A DNA stretch of 64,000 nt from Dastarcus helophoroides (taxonomy: Eukaryota; Arthropoda; Insecta; Coleoptera; Bothrideridae): contig CM053326.1 of the NCBI GenBank assembly GCA_028583605.1, positions 19,363,036 to 19,427,035 on the forward strand, read 5' to 3'. This document shows positions 31,005 through 41,791 of this stretch, one piece after another; within the stretch, counting starts at the first letter, position 1; each line of letters opens with the position of its first letter. Both the position numbers and the translations under genes were made by a program. Under the pieces are notes generated by a model. That model saw nothing but the letters and a program-made list of their open reading frames with translations, made no database searches and had not been told where the DNA came from.

Positions 31005-32720
31005 CTAAAGGGATACAAAGTCGGGTGTAAGAGGGGCACAAGTAGGTGGCGGCGGTGGTGGAGGCAATTCATCGGCCCCCGATCCAGGCAACGAAAGAGT
31101 GGAACTACCCCCAGCTGTCACTCTAGGTCCCATGTTATCGTACTTAGGCATAGCACTAGGCCTGCGCGGTAACGTCGCCATACCATGATAAATAGGCTTC
31201 GTTCTATGGGGCAAATCCAGCAAATCTGGACATCTAGAAGTATCAACATTGGGATCTCTACTTACAGAAACGGAAATAAAAATGTTCCCGTAGGCCGCTG
31301 TCGGCAGCAAATTGCCGGAAAATTCCGGCGGAGGTGGGTAGACCGCCAATGGTAGAGGTTCGCTTTCTATGGTGATATGCACAGGTGGTTGCTCCACCAA
31401 ATCCTCGATTGCTTCGCAACTTCCCGTACCTCTATCCGTGGTAGTTGCTATGCTGACGTCCAGAAGTTTTTTTTCTTGGTCCGTAAAACTAACACTCGCC
31501 TTTAAATCGCGTCTTTTTCTGCGATGACTGTTTCGAACACAACACACGGCCACAGTTGTACAAACAGCGGATATTAAAACCGTCACTCCGACGATCACAA
31601 TCCCCCACCAAACGATTCCGGCTTCCGATTTACTCAAAGTTGTCGCGGTCACGACTTCCGGCAACACTAAAGTTATGTTTTTAGAGGCAGCACTTAGGGT
31701 ATTTCTAGCTGTGCAAGTGTAAACCCCTACGTCGATATCACTCACGTTATAGACACTTATATTGGCCCATTTATCCAAAAGTCCTTCTTCGGCTTCGATC
31801 ACTAGCCACGTGTGATTAATCGAGTGTCCCTCGTAAAGCCACGTAACCTCAGGTTCTGGGTCCCCCAAGACATGGCATCCGAAGCTGACGTTACCACCGG
31901 CTTCAGCTTGCACTTGCATCTGCGGCGACACGTAAACCTCCGGGGCACAAGCGAACTCTTCCGACAACACCTCCTCCCAAACGCGATTGTGTAAAAATTC
32001 CGGTTCAACGCAACTCAACGATACCGAGTGCAACCGACTCATCAAAAACCAATTTCGAAATCCCCGTAACTTACAATCACACCTCCAAGGGTTCCCATCC
32101 AACAAAAGCGTCTTCAAGTTACCAAGATTCATGAAGACTTCTTCGGAAAGATTTTGCAACAAATTCTGCTTCAAATTCAAATACTCTAGACTATTTACGT
32201 TAACGAAAGCATCCCTATGGATATGTTCCAATTGACATCCTTCCAACTCCAAAGTTCTGAAGTAATTCAATCTCGGAAACTGATACTGCACCAGATGCCT
32301 CAAAGGATTCCCGCTCAAAATCAATATTCGCAACCTTTCGTTACTCTTGAACGCATCCGGGTAGATACTAGTCAACTCATTATTGGATAAATCGATCTCC
32401 ACTAAAATTATGAGTTCTCGGAAAGCATCCCTGTGGACTTCCCTCAGCCCGGTGCGTGATAGAAATATCCGTTGTAGATGAATAAGACCGACGGACTTGA
32501 AGGCGTCCTTGGGCAGCGTAAGGATGTAGTTACCTGATAGGTCGAGGACTTGCATTTCGGGATTTAAAGCTGTCGGGATTGTGGAAATGCCGGATTCTTT
32601 GCACTGCGCCGTCTTTTTGCCGTTTACCCATTTGCAACGGCAAGGCGATGGGCAGTCGGTCCAATCGGGAGCGGCCACAGCGACTGTCGACGCTAATAAC
32701 ACTAGCAGGAACGGCGCCAT
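31005..32720 (-). CDS. Kekkon-family LRR/Ig transmembrane protein
   Basis: Single-exon coding region of 571 aa for a cell-surface receptor-like protein. Signal peptide about 1-17 (MAPFLLVLLASTVAVAA). LRRNT cysteine cluster C23, C27, C29, C40. Five to six leucine-rich repeats about 50-210. LRRCT at 210-258 with NPWRCDCK (C214, C216, C237, C258). One Ig domain about 268-355 with C282, W294 and C336 and a DxGxYTC motif. Transmembrane helix about 369-394, basic stop-transfer RNSHRRKRR. Cytoplasmic tail of about 175 aa, proline-rich (seven consecutive P near 558), ending DFVSL. This LRR-Ig-TM order and size match Drosophila Kekkon proteins, which modulate EGFR, BMP and neurotrophin-like signalling; which paralogue this is cannot be told. 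A plausible 3' splice site (ttctttacag) ends at 32847, so the 5' UTR probably continues in a distant exon. Confidence 0.9.
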   Translation of the reverse strand: MAPFLLVLLASTVAVAAPDWTDCPSPCRCKWVNGKKTAQCKESGISTIPTALNPEMQVLDLSGNYILTLPKDAFKSVGLIHLQRIFLSRTGLREVHRDAFRELIILVEIDLSNNELTSIYPDAFKSNERLRILILSGNPLRHLVQYQFPRLNYFRTLELEGCQLEHIHRDAFVNVNSLEYLNLKQNLLQNLSEEVFMNLGNLKTLLLDGNPWRCDCKLRGFRNWFLMSRLHSVSLSCVEPEFLHNRVWEEVLSEEFACAPEVYVSPQMQVQAEAGGNVSFGCHVLGDPEPEVTWLYEGHSINHTWLVIEAEEGLLDKWANISVYNVSDIDVGVYTCTARNTLSAASKNITLVLPEVVTATTLSKSEAGIVWWGIVIVGVTVLISAVCTTVAVCCVRNSHRRKRRDLKASVSFTDQEKKLLDVSIATTTDRGTGSCEAIEDLVEQPPVHITIESEPLPLAVYPPPPEFSGNLLPTAAYGNIFISVSVSRDPNVDTSRCPDLLDLPHRTKPIYHGMATLPRRPSAMPKYDNMGPRVTAGGSSTLSLPGSGADELPPPPPPPTCAPLTPDFVSL

Positions 32721-32845
32721 TCCATTCGATCATCGTCCATGGGTAGATAAGGATTTTCGTTTCCATAACCTCTTCATTTGGTTGTTGGTTGATTCGAAAC
32801 GTGAGGCGTCAGGTTCTTTGGTTTTTTTCCAACTGGTTGCCCTAA

Positions 32846-32848
32846 TCT
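32846..32848 (-). promoter_or_regulatory. Predicted 3' splice site of the kekkon-like gene's 5' UTR intron
   Basis: On minus, a pyrimidine-rich tract followed by AG (ttctttacag/attaggg) lies 126 nt upstream of the start codon. No promoter signal is seen near the ATG, so transcription may begin in an untranslated exon further right. Confidence 0.4.
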
Positions 32849-33149
32849 GTAAAGAAAAATTTCATTTTAGCTAAAGATTGATGATTTAAATTCATTCTAG
32901 TAGATTTGTGAGTTTCCTGCCTCCATGCTCATATCTTTTAATTTACTATTTTTTATAGATAAATCAACAAGGTGAATGCATTGATGCCTAATGCAGCTAT
33001 AAGTTAGAATAAAATAATGCAGTCCTCTAAACTACGGGTCGATTTCTATTTACAGAACTTCTGTTGGGCTATTCTGCTGTTCACAGACCCATAGGTGGGG
33101 CTATAGAGGAATGACATGGACGAAGTCGATTAATTTTTAAGTGTATACT

Positions 33150-34790
33150 TGTTGGAAATTTGTCAACACTCAAGTTGGGTGTGCCAAATTGACGAGATTT
33201 AATAAGATCGAAACCGTTCCTGGTTTACCGAACTCTGAATCTGGTAATAGTGGAGTGTCTAGGGGTTTTGACCTAGGATTACAGGTACAGTGGATGAAAT
33301 TAAATAAAAAATTTACCTATTAAAAAATGTTATCTTCATTAAAAATAATAGTAATAATAATAAACTGGGTGTTTCAAAATAAGGTGCTTATACTTAAGGA
33401 GCATAATCCTCGAGCGATTTTAAGAAAAAAAGTTTATATCAACATAAGTAACCGCTTTATTTTTAAGTTAGAGGGTCTTGAATATTAAGAAAAAATTTAT
33501 TGTTTTTTTAAATACTACGAAACCACTTGAAATATTTTTTTCAATTTTGGTAGATACTGACTAGGCATAACACAATTTTCTTGCAGGAAAAATATTTAAT
33601 TTTTTTCCATCAGTGGCGTCCATCTAATATGTCTTTTAGTATTCTTAACGAAAAAATGGTACGTCAATGCTTTTTTACAAATTAAGTACTAATTTCATAA
33701 ACGACTTTCATTTCTTGGTAAAAATGCCCCCATAAATTTTTTTGTGTGATGGGCGGTTTTCGGTTAAAACAATTATTTAGCTTTAAAAACTATGTTTACT
33801 TATTTTGTATTATGGGTTTATTAATTATTAAAAATAGTTATCAAATCACGCCACTGTTTTTTTTTTATTTAAAATAAATGTGGCTTTCAGTAAGACCGTT
33901 TATCCTTAGTTACAATTCTCTATTAACTTTTTTCATCCGACGAACGGTTTTAAGTAAAAAAATAAAATGCATTTCTTTGCATTTCGATCGATGTTTTATG
34001 TTCTTTTTTACAAAATTAATGTTTTAGTTTAAGGCAACTTTGTTGTTTCTCTATGAAAATTTATGTAATGTAAGTTAGATTTATATGTTTTTGAAAAATA
34101 TTTATTTTTAATAATTAATAAACCCTTAATATCAAATAAGTAAACATAGTTTTTAAGGCTAAATACTTGTTTTAACCGAAAACAGTTCATCAGAGGAAAA
34201 AAATTCAAGGGGGCATTTTTACCAAGAAATGGAGGTCGTTTGTGAAATTGGGACTTCATTTATGAAAAAGCAGTGACATACCATTTTTTTCGTTAAGAAT
34301 ACTCAAAGACATATTAGCATGGATGCCACTGATGGAAGAAAAGCAAATATTTTTCCCGCAAAAAAGTCGTGTTTATGCCTAGTCGGTATCTACTAAAATT
34401 GAAAAAAATATTTTGAGTAGTTTCATAGTATTTAGGGTAAAACTAATTTTTTTCTTAATTTTCAAGACCCTGTAACTTAAAAATAAAGCGGTTCGAAACC
34501 TATGTTGATATAAACTTTTTTCTTAAAATCGCTCGAAAATTATGCTCCTTAAGTATGAGCACGTTATTTTGAAACACCCAGTTTATTATTATTGCTATTA
34601 TTTTTAATGAAGATCACAGTTTTTTAATAGATAAACTTTTTTACATATATTGTTTACTAAACATTCCATTTATTTTTATTTAATTTCACTCACTGTAACT
34701 ATAATCCTAGGTTTTTGGATTTTTAATACTCCAGGCACTCCACTATAAATGTTTAAAACTTTTAGTCTGTGCATTAGAATACGGCTTATT
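33150..34790. repeat. Third copy of the 0.66-1.31 kb repeat, split by a nested insertion
   Basis: The left piece (33150-33249: gtgccaaattgacgag, aagatcgaaaccg, gaactctgaatctggtaa) and right piece (34744-34790: aaatgtttaaaac, agtctgtgcattagaata) join to give the order seen in copy 2 at 1190-1300. A foldback element sits between them. This makes the repeat older than the foldback. Confidence 0.65.
33250..34743. mobile_element. Foldback (long-TIR) DNA element with TA duplication
   Basis: Arms of about 600 bp, 33250-33846 and about 34075-34743, are inverted copies along their length. The outer ends are GTGGAGTGTCTAGG and, read inward from the right, GTGGAGTGCCTGGAG. Landmarks pair all along: aaactgggtgtttcaaaata (33363) with its complement near 34572, and ttcttggtaaaaatgcccc (33714) with its complement near 34217. 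About 230 bp separate the arms. TA flanks both ends (33248-33249, 34744-34745). No transposase; mobilisation by a Tc1/mariner-like enzyme is inferred from the TA duplication. Confidence 0.85.
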
Positions 34791-36285
34791 TGTAAGTTAT
34801 CAATCAATAGAGATCATTTAAAAACAATCCTGGACAATAGAAGAGTCTAAAATTGTAAGGAATCTTCAGTTTTGCTAATTTAAAAGTTTTTTGTTTTTCT
34901 TGTATTGTGAACCTTTGAAGAAATAATTTTGGATTTTTTTATTTTTCTCATTGATTTTAAATAACTTTTTAAGCGCACAAGTCATTGTTCCGTTATTTTC
35001 TGTACCTATATACCTCGTATAACATAATTTTCGCATTCGTGGTACTATAGACTTACGACTTTTTAACTGGGGTAATTAGGGTTCAATTAAAATGGAAGAG
35101 TTTGCATTTATATAAAACTGAATTTACTTCAATAAATATAAACAGTTAAAACGTAGTTTGTATCGATAGCATTAGTTCATTAGATTAAACGTCTAATAAC
35201 TCTAATATGTAAGAGCAAATTAATAATTTAAATATTAGAACTTAGTTATTTTATAATGACATGCTTCATTACCATCGATTGTTCTTTAAGAAGATTTTTT
35301 GCTGCATTCAAATGAATATAAATGGTGAGTATTCAATATACTAAAAATAGTGAACATTTTAAAATTAAAGTTGAAGTTTCAAAAAAAAATTATAATTGAT
35401 TAAAAAACTATCGAAAAACAGTGTTAAAATATCTAATAAAATCGAAACTTAAAAAAAAAATCGAAAGATGTTATTTTCTTAATCGAGTTTAAGCTCGAAG
35501 CTTTAAGGAAAACGTGCGAATTTTGATATTAAAGGTGAAAATTTGTACTTATAATTTTTAAATAAATAAAAACTGTTGACAAATTTCTGACTTTTTTTAA
35601 TTCTGATTTATTCTCATTGATTTCAGAGATTTAAATATTTTTTTCAAAAACTCGATTCCTAACAGATTATTTAATATTAATTAGTGATTTGTTTTGTATC
35701 ATAAGGGAATCAAAATGTGATGATTAAAGTAACCATTCGAAAAAAAATATTTATTATCGAAATTTCTAAAAAATCCTGAAGAAATATTACGCAAATTGAA
35801 CGAAATTTTGAACTCATTACCGAACTTTGAGGGAAAAATATTATGAAAATCAGCAATTTTGGGAAAAGTTTGTTTCCAGAAAAAACTTAACTTATGTAAA
35901 GGAATGTTTGGTTATTTCGTTTCGGAATTTGTGAGATAATGTCGAAATTGAAAAAAACAATCTCTTCAATTTTGCGTTCTAATTTTAGGAAAAAGTAAAC
36001 TTGAAACTAAGAGAAAAAAGTTGTTCAAAAAATACACAAATAATAATTCTAATGTAAAATGAATTTTCAAAATTAAGGAAAAGACAAATCTCCAAAGTAA
36101 TCAATTAGCTTTATTATTGTACATTCCTGAGATTCTGAATACTTTAAATAAGATTAATTTACCAACAGTGCGCAATACCTTGGTGGTCTTAGGAGACTGC
36201 GGTATGGTTTGTCACGTCCTAGGTTCCGAGATCGGATCTTAGTAACGGAAAAGCTTTTTCAGTGTTGGGGGACGTATGGAGCTAA
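34791..36285. other. AT-rich intergenic DNA
   Basis: 35340-36080 is A-rich low-complexity sequence. Around 36170-36250 is a mixed block with a ggttccgagatcgga B-box-like word but no A-box at the proper distance. No gene is visible. Confidence 0.5.
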
Positions 36286-36480
36286 GAGGTTGGGAATGAG
36301 AGTTAAAACAAGGGGTTGAAAAGCGGGATTTGAGAATAAGGGCTGAAACTAACCGTTAAAAGTGGGGGTTGAAAATATGATTTCAAGGGGGTTAAAAATA
36401 TGATTTGAAGGGGGTTGAAAATAGGAGTCGAAGATGGTGATTAAAGGGGTTGAAATAGAGATTTAAAATAGGGGTTGTGA
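36286..36480 (+). repeat. Degenerate minisatellite, 'ggggttgaaaatatgattt' units
   Basis: About eight imperfect units of 17-28 bp around gggggttgaaaatatgattt, with units ending in aga, aagg or gattt. The strand is strongly G+A-rich. Confidence 0.75.
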
Positions 36481-36520
36481 GTGCCTTTGATTTTATTACA
36501 TCAAGTTTTTTGGCCGTTTG

Positions 36521-36815
36521 TCGATTCGAGGACAAAAATCGGCATTGTTGCCAATATACTTAACGCGAAAATCGCTTAAAAGGGAAGGAACAAACGAAAA
36601 AATAATCCAGTTATTAACAAATAAGTCGACATAACTGCCAATCTACTTAAGGACGAGAAGATCATTTACAATTTGAGGAGGAAACAGACGAAGAAAAACT
36701 AATCCAGTTATCAATAAAAAAGTCGACATTGTTGCCAATCTAGTTGGCGACAAAAAGAACTGACAATTTAAGGGAAGAAGCAGAGGAAGAAAATTTAATC
36801 CAACCATCAATAAGT
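36521..36815 (+). repeat. Tandem repeat, three units of about 95 bp
   Basis: Units begin near 36537, 36626 and 36722 with 'gcattgttgccaatatactt', 'gacataactgccaatctactt' and 'gacattgttgccaatctagtt'. Each ends with a variant of 'gaagaaaaactaatccagttatcaa'. It directly precedes a LINE 3' fragment. Confidence 0.75.
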
Positions 36816-36824
36816 TACAAAGAA

Positions 36825-37125
36825 CCGTTTTATTTACGTCTACCACATCTGGAAATTGTTGAATTTCAAACGTTAAATTCGGTGATATATTCCTGTGCGG
36901 TCCAGCTTGACCCAGTGAGGACTTCTGACTACGGAGGCTCTTTTTTCTATAGAACTTCCAAGCTATGGAACTCGTTACCTAAGGGAATTTTCCCCAAAAA
37001 TTACAACCTAGCCTTGTTTAAGAAGGCGGTTCATCGCCATCTATCCTTGTTTCCGCATCCTACTCGCGGTGCTTTGAAGGCCTAATAGGGTTATCCTTTG
37101 CGAATGGATTGAACATAAAAAAAAA
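36825..37125 (+). pseudogene. 3' fragment of a jockey-type LINE
   Basis: Open frame to the stop at 37085 encodes the C-terminal tail of the same family as the element at 14.5-16.3 kb: RLPHLEIVEFQTLN, then YSCAVQLDPVRTSDYGGSFF and RTSKLWNSLPKGIFPKNYN. The 3' UTR tttgcgaatggattgaac and an A-rich tail follow. Everything 5' of this tail is absent, as usual for dead-on-arrival LINE copies. Confidence 0.8.
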
Positions 37126-37495
37126 TACGCAAAAACGAGAATGGCAAAGCATTAATATGAAATGATGCTGAAATGTCATCTTGTTATCGTGTAAAACGTT
37201 TGCCCTGAGTGCTTAAAAGTTTAACTTACTGCCTTCCCCAAAAATTACTTTAACACTTACTAGAGTTAACTATGACGATGTTCATTCAAAGGTGGGTGTT
37301 GATGAACCACTTTTACGAAATTTGGTGTATGTTAGTTTTCTGACGAATAAGCGTCTTCCTCGGCTACGAGATTATATAAATTTTGCGAGTATTCACTACA
37401 TCTAACATGGGTTTACACCAAAAATTATTCAGTTGGCATTAATTAAAACTGTTACTGTTAGAAAATAGAATATTATTGAGTCGTCAGCGATTTCC
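37126..37495. other. Intergenic DNA, nothing recognised
   Basis: No coding or repeat signal beyond background. Confidence 0.4.
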
Positions 37496-37499
37496 TCAA

Positions 37500-37820
37500 G
37501 CAAAACCAGCGTACATACACAATGTGGGATCGACAGAGTAATGCCCATATCAGGGAAAAATGTAAAGTGGAAGATGTGGTACCATGGTCAAAAAGAAGAA
37601 GACGAGAGTGAAATGAACACGTTCATCGAATGGCAGACAACAGGATGGTGAAAATAGCACGCAAGGAAAGCCACAAAGGACCAGACCACCAGGAAGACTC
37701 CCGTAACGATGGCGTGACAGCTGGTAGTCCTTCCACAGGAACAACAATAAGAGGAATCCAGAATGAACAGCAACTAGCCTTACAAAAAAAAAGAAGAAGA
37801 AGAAGAAAACCAGCATAAGG
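37500..37820 (+). pseudogene. 3' fragment of a second LINE type (endonuclease-reverse transcriptase C-terminus)
   Basis: The plus strand reads IREKCKVEDVVPWSKRRRRE, then a TGA where Trp is usual, then NEHVHRMADNRMVKIARKE in the same frame; downstream another frame reads SPSTGTTIRGIQNEQQLALQ. The pattern R-x-W-N-x-H-x-x-R-M-x-x-x-R is the typical end of a widespread insect endonuclease-reverse transcriptase LINE. The copy ends in an (AAG)n-rich tail at 37786-37812. It is a truncated and inactivated copy. Confidence 0.65.
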
Positions 37821-38660
37821 GTACAATTCCACAGATTAAGAGCAGAAAATACAGTTTTTCTCGTTGGCCAAGCCTAAAAGTTTGCAAATTTGATATTTTT
37901 TCAAATTTCCTTTTAAGGTCTCAACACAAATTTGTTGGGGTTTTAAAGAAAAACCTATAATTAAAACAGAAAACCTCCAATGTACGAGGAAAACTGCTTC
38001 ATGTTTAGCAAGAAATGTGAAATAATAAGTAATAACAACCAGAATATGTACGATGTAACTTAACTAAAGTCACAAAGTGACTAGTAGCAATTTTCTTGTA
38101 TTAAGGGTTGCACAGCAACATCCACGAAATACAGGTGCCCTTGGCGTGACATGCATTTAGATATTTTAAAATTAACAAACTCTCTCTTATTGAAAAGCAT
38201 TAACTAGTAAACTTTGTATGAACTTTGAATGATAATCATAATTTTTCAAACTTGACAACGTCGTCTTATTCAATGAGATTTAATTATTCGTGCAGAAGCA
38301 CTTATGTTTCCACTGTGTATATTTACTAACAGTTTTGACATTAAAATGATATATTTAAGCTGTTGGAGTAACAGATGTTTTTAAAACAAAAAAACACACT
38401 TTAACTGTCGCCAAGCAATGCGGAACTATTAGCAGCTGTCGTGTCTTCTCACAGCTGCATCTCCATTTCCTCGGGACGAAACCTTGGAGGAAAAGCACTG
38501 CAACGAAACAAACTGTTTTTAATTAAACACTACTCGTTCCTCGCGCTGTTTCCATTAAATATTTCGCGTTACTTTTCAAGAAAACAGCGAAATTTTCCCC
38601 TCAAAGCATAAAGAGCGCAACTCATCGCACCGAGTTCATCGTAACAATTCCAAATTTACC
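37821..38660. other. Intergenic DNA with one dispersed repeat
   Basis: 38046-38125 repeats the 11727-11805 sequence (gtacgatgtaac, aaagtcacaaagtgact, cttgtatta.gggttgca). The rest is unremarkable and may include regulatory DNA upstream of the TATA box at 38669. Confidence 0.45.
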
Positions 38661-38668
38661 CCACGGTC

Positions 38669-38676
38669 TATAAATA
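38669..38676 (+). promoter_or_regulatory. TATA box
   Basis: TATAAATA, with GC-rich transcribed sequence starting about 30 bp downstream and a secretory-type start exon 99 bp downstream. The spacing fits a conventional insect TATA promoter with transcription starting near 38700. Confidence 0.5.
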
Positions 38677-38774
38677 AAGTTGCGCTCGGAGTTCGTCCTC
38701 GCGTGTGCCGCCGACGACGAGAAAAAAAGCGCCAAAGTTAGGTCGGTCCTCCCGCGTTGGAAGTTCACCGCACT

Positions 38775-38836
38775 ATGCCAGCCGCAGCTTTATGGGTCGC
38801 CGTCGTATTTGTTGCGTCGGCGTCGGCGAGCGTCTG
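38775..38836 (+). CDS. Candidate first exon encoding a signal peptide (gene incomplete)
   Basis: The ATG at 38775 opens MPAAALWVAVVFVASASASV, a typical signal peptide, followed after 62 nt by a GTAGCG splice-donor-like site at 38837 (phase 2). The frame would otherwise hit TAG at once. Together with the TATA box at 38669 and a local jump in GC content, this looks like the start of a secreted-protein or membrane-protein gene. I could not find the next exon: nothing in 38900-41790 looks coding, so it may lie beyond a long intron, or the exon may belong to a lost gene. The overlapping 98-codon frame at 38680 lacks an ATG and is R/C/L-rich noise. Confidence 0.4.
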
Positions 38837-38899
38837 GTAGCGCCGCCCTTCCTATGCAGCATTTAGACGGCTGTTGTTGCCGACAGCGGCTGTCGAATT

Positions 38900-41640
38900 C
38901 TGCTAACGTTTTATTACCGCTAATATCATATTTTTACACTTGCTCGGAAGGTTGTTTTGCGTATCCTGATTTATGAGGTAGACCGTTTGGCCGTGCATTT
39001 TCCCATTTTCTTCGGATGCAAGAGGAAAAGTACTTTGCATAATGTGCATAATAGTATGAGAGTTTCATATCGGTTCTGAGGTTGAAAATGAATTACCATC
39101 ACGTCTTTGGTGTTAGGCAAATCCCCGAATATGTGGAAGATGAAAGAATATAAAATTTTTGCTTTTTCTGCGTACTGCATTCTAATAACGCTTTATAAGA
39201 TCCTCGAGGAAAAGAATGAGGGGGTTTCAGCGGGTGAAAAAGCTTTGATAAACGAAAAGTGAATTTTGTTATATGACACACTTATTCACGAGGATTTAAA
39301 CGTCATGTTTTATTCATTTAAATGTACATAGAACTTCTAGGTTATGAAGCTGTGGCTTTTTTCATGCTGCGAGTTCCATCACATTTGGTTAAAGTTTAAT
39401 AACCAGAATCCTATTTTTATGGAAAATAATACTGAACTTATGTGAAATTTGCACTGCCAACTTTCTAAAGATTTTAGAAAAGAACATTTTAATTCATCTT
39501 TATACCCCAATTCTCATTTTTCAGCCGATTTTCTCGGAAATTGATCACGCTATAGATTTGAAATTTGACACAGTGATAGAGCATGCTCACCCTCACGCCT
39601 CACCTATTATAGATGAAAGAATTTTAAAAATATTTTTATTACCAGAGTTTTCCATAAGTGGAGTCAAATTTTAAAACGAGAGAAAGCACCTTCTTAGCAC
39701 TTTCCAGAACAGAAGATTTTTTAGTTTTCAAATGTTTCCTGAAATTTGTAATTTTCCTAATATTTTGTTCTTGCAATAATAAGAAAAGGTTTTAAAACAA
39801 AAACACTTCAAATATCTAAAAGAGTAGGAATTCTTTGCGAGTGGATTGAACTTAAAACAAATTGAAATTTCTAAAAAGAAAGCTTTTAAATTCATAAATT
39901 TACGACACGAGTTGTCTTTCATTTCGACATATTTCCCGATAATTGTAATTTTTACTGGTATTTAGAATTTGTTCTACCATTTTCATTTCAATTATGAAAT
40001 TTGTACTTTGATATCGAAATTTAAAGTAAAAAGTTAAGAATTTTAAAATAAAATTCTATTTCCGACTAAAACGGTAGAAATTCCAGGAAAAGCTCGAAAT
40101 AACTTTTGAAAAAATATCAATAATTTCAACCGAGTTCATCACGAAGTATAAAATTTTTAATATTTATTGTTGTATTTATTGTTAATACATTTTATTTGTT
40201 ACAAATGAAGGATCTAAGAAAAATTTCAAATTTTAATTAATCCTGAAGAAACTGTAACGCAAAGAAAAATGGTCGAAGAAAAAATAAACAAAGGTAAATT
40301 TAACCTCCAAGTTACTAGTTTTCACATACTGAGTTCTAATTTTTTTGGGTCAACATAAACATGGACCGGAAATTTTCCAAATTTTTGAATATGTTTAAAA
40401 GCGGGCTTCAATATTTTTTTCAGTAATCCCATCATAAAGCTCTTCTAGGCAATTCAATTTTTTTTAAATTAACTGATCTCCGAGACGTATACGACGATCT
40501 TTTGCTGAATTATAGTCGTTAAAAACAAAAAAATTCATTTTTGAGTTTAGCAATCAATAACTCATACAGAAAAGGTAAACGGGATTTTGAAAACTACATT
40601 CATGATTGAGAATTTTTTTGCTGAAAATAGGTTTCACATTGTATTAATTTTCTGTTGAAAATATGTTTTTTTAGCAACAATCCATTATTTCCTTTATTTA
40701 AACATGTTAAGCTCTCAAAATTTTTAGATTTTCATTCGGTCCGACATCTTATGTCTCAGTTTTATAAAACAAATATTTACTATTTTAAATTGCTCTATTT
40801 TTATTGTTAATCCCAATTTTTAAAATAGGAAAGTTGAGTGTTGAGTTTTTTGGCGCCCTCTATTAAACTTTCAATAAACTTAAGCATAAAAATGTTGTTA
40901 ATTACTTAAGCCAATTCTTCAACATTTTATTTATTATTAAATAGCGTTCTTTGAATCAGTGTTTTTTTTATTTTATGTAATATGGTGCAATGCAGATATA
41001 ATTATTTTAATAAGTGCTTGCAATCACTAAACCACCCGTCAAGAGAGGTCGCACCCAATATTTATGAATTTATAAATGAAAGACTGTTCATCTTTGTTTT
41101 ATAGAACTATTTTTGTGTTTGCTAAGACATATGAAATATGAATTTTATTTATTTTAGGGGCATTTTTTAAGTTATAAATATAATGTTATCAAAAATTAGT
41201 AGAGGGTTAGCTAGTGACCTCTACTAACCATTATCCAAACTTAGAAGTTGCCGCTACATGAATCTTTATTACTGTTTAGAATATTAATTTGTTTACATAA
41301 ACAAGCAATGTTAAATTTTATTACAATACTTATTTGATTAACCTGATACTATACATAATACAATAAAATGAGCTATATTTTTAAAGATAAAAATAACTTT
41401 TTTATTAGTTTAGCCTTTGACCAAGAGAGGCCGGATTCAGTATAATTAATATCTACAGGAATTAATATATATTTTAGCTTAATAAACTCATCAAAGAGAA
41501 GACCTGAATTATTTCGTATTTTATTAGGGGCGCCAACAATATAAAAGCCATAACAACTTGGATAAAATATTTACAGATTACAGATCACTAGCTTTCTATA
41601 ATAGAATACTGTAGAACAAAATAGAAGATTCCTACATTAT
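38900..41640. other. Intergenic or intronic AT-rich DNA
   Basis: No gene-like ORF. A 30-bp relic of the LINE 3' end (tttgcgagtggattgaactt) lies at 39833-39860. 40000-41600 is AT-rich. A small hairpin agtagagg/cctctact is at about 41199-41226. If the 38.77-kb exon is real, this stretch could be its first intron. Confidence 0.5.
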
Positions 41641-41791
41641 CCAAAGAATACGATCCTGACAGCCGTCAGTGTCAGTTTTGACACATTACAGGTGATGTTT
41701 TCAAAAGAATATTGATATTTAGTTGCTGCTTTAACGATTTTATTATTAATTTTTCTTGGATAAAAACAAATTATTCGCAATTTAGTGTGTT

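Noticed and set aside
36170..36250. Possible tRNA gene (ggttccgagatcgga word)
   Set aside because: B-box-like word only; no A-box at the correct distance and no cloverleaf pairing.
37550..37832. Three overlapping minus ORFs rich in F, L and V
   Set aside because: They are the antisense of the LINE fragment and its purine-rich tail.
38680..38976. 98-codon plus-strand ORF over the signal-peptide exon
   Set aside because: It starts at TTG, not ATG, has an R/C/L-rich frame and no domain; the neighbouring frame gives a proper signal peptide and donor site.
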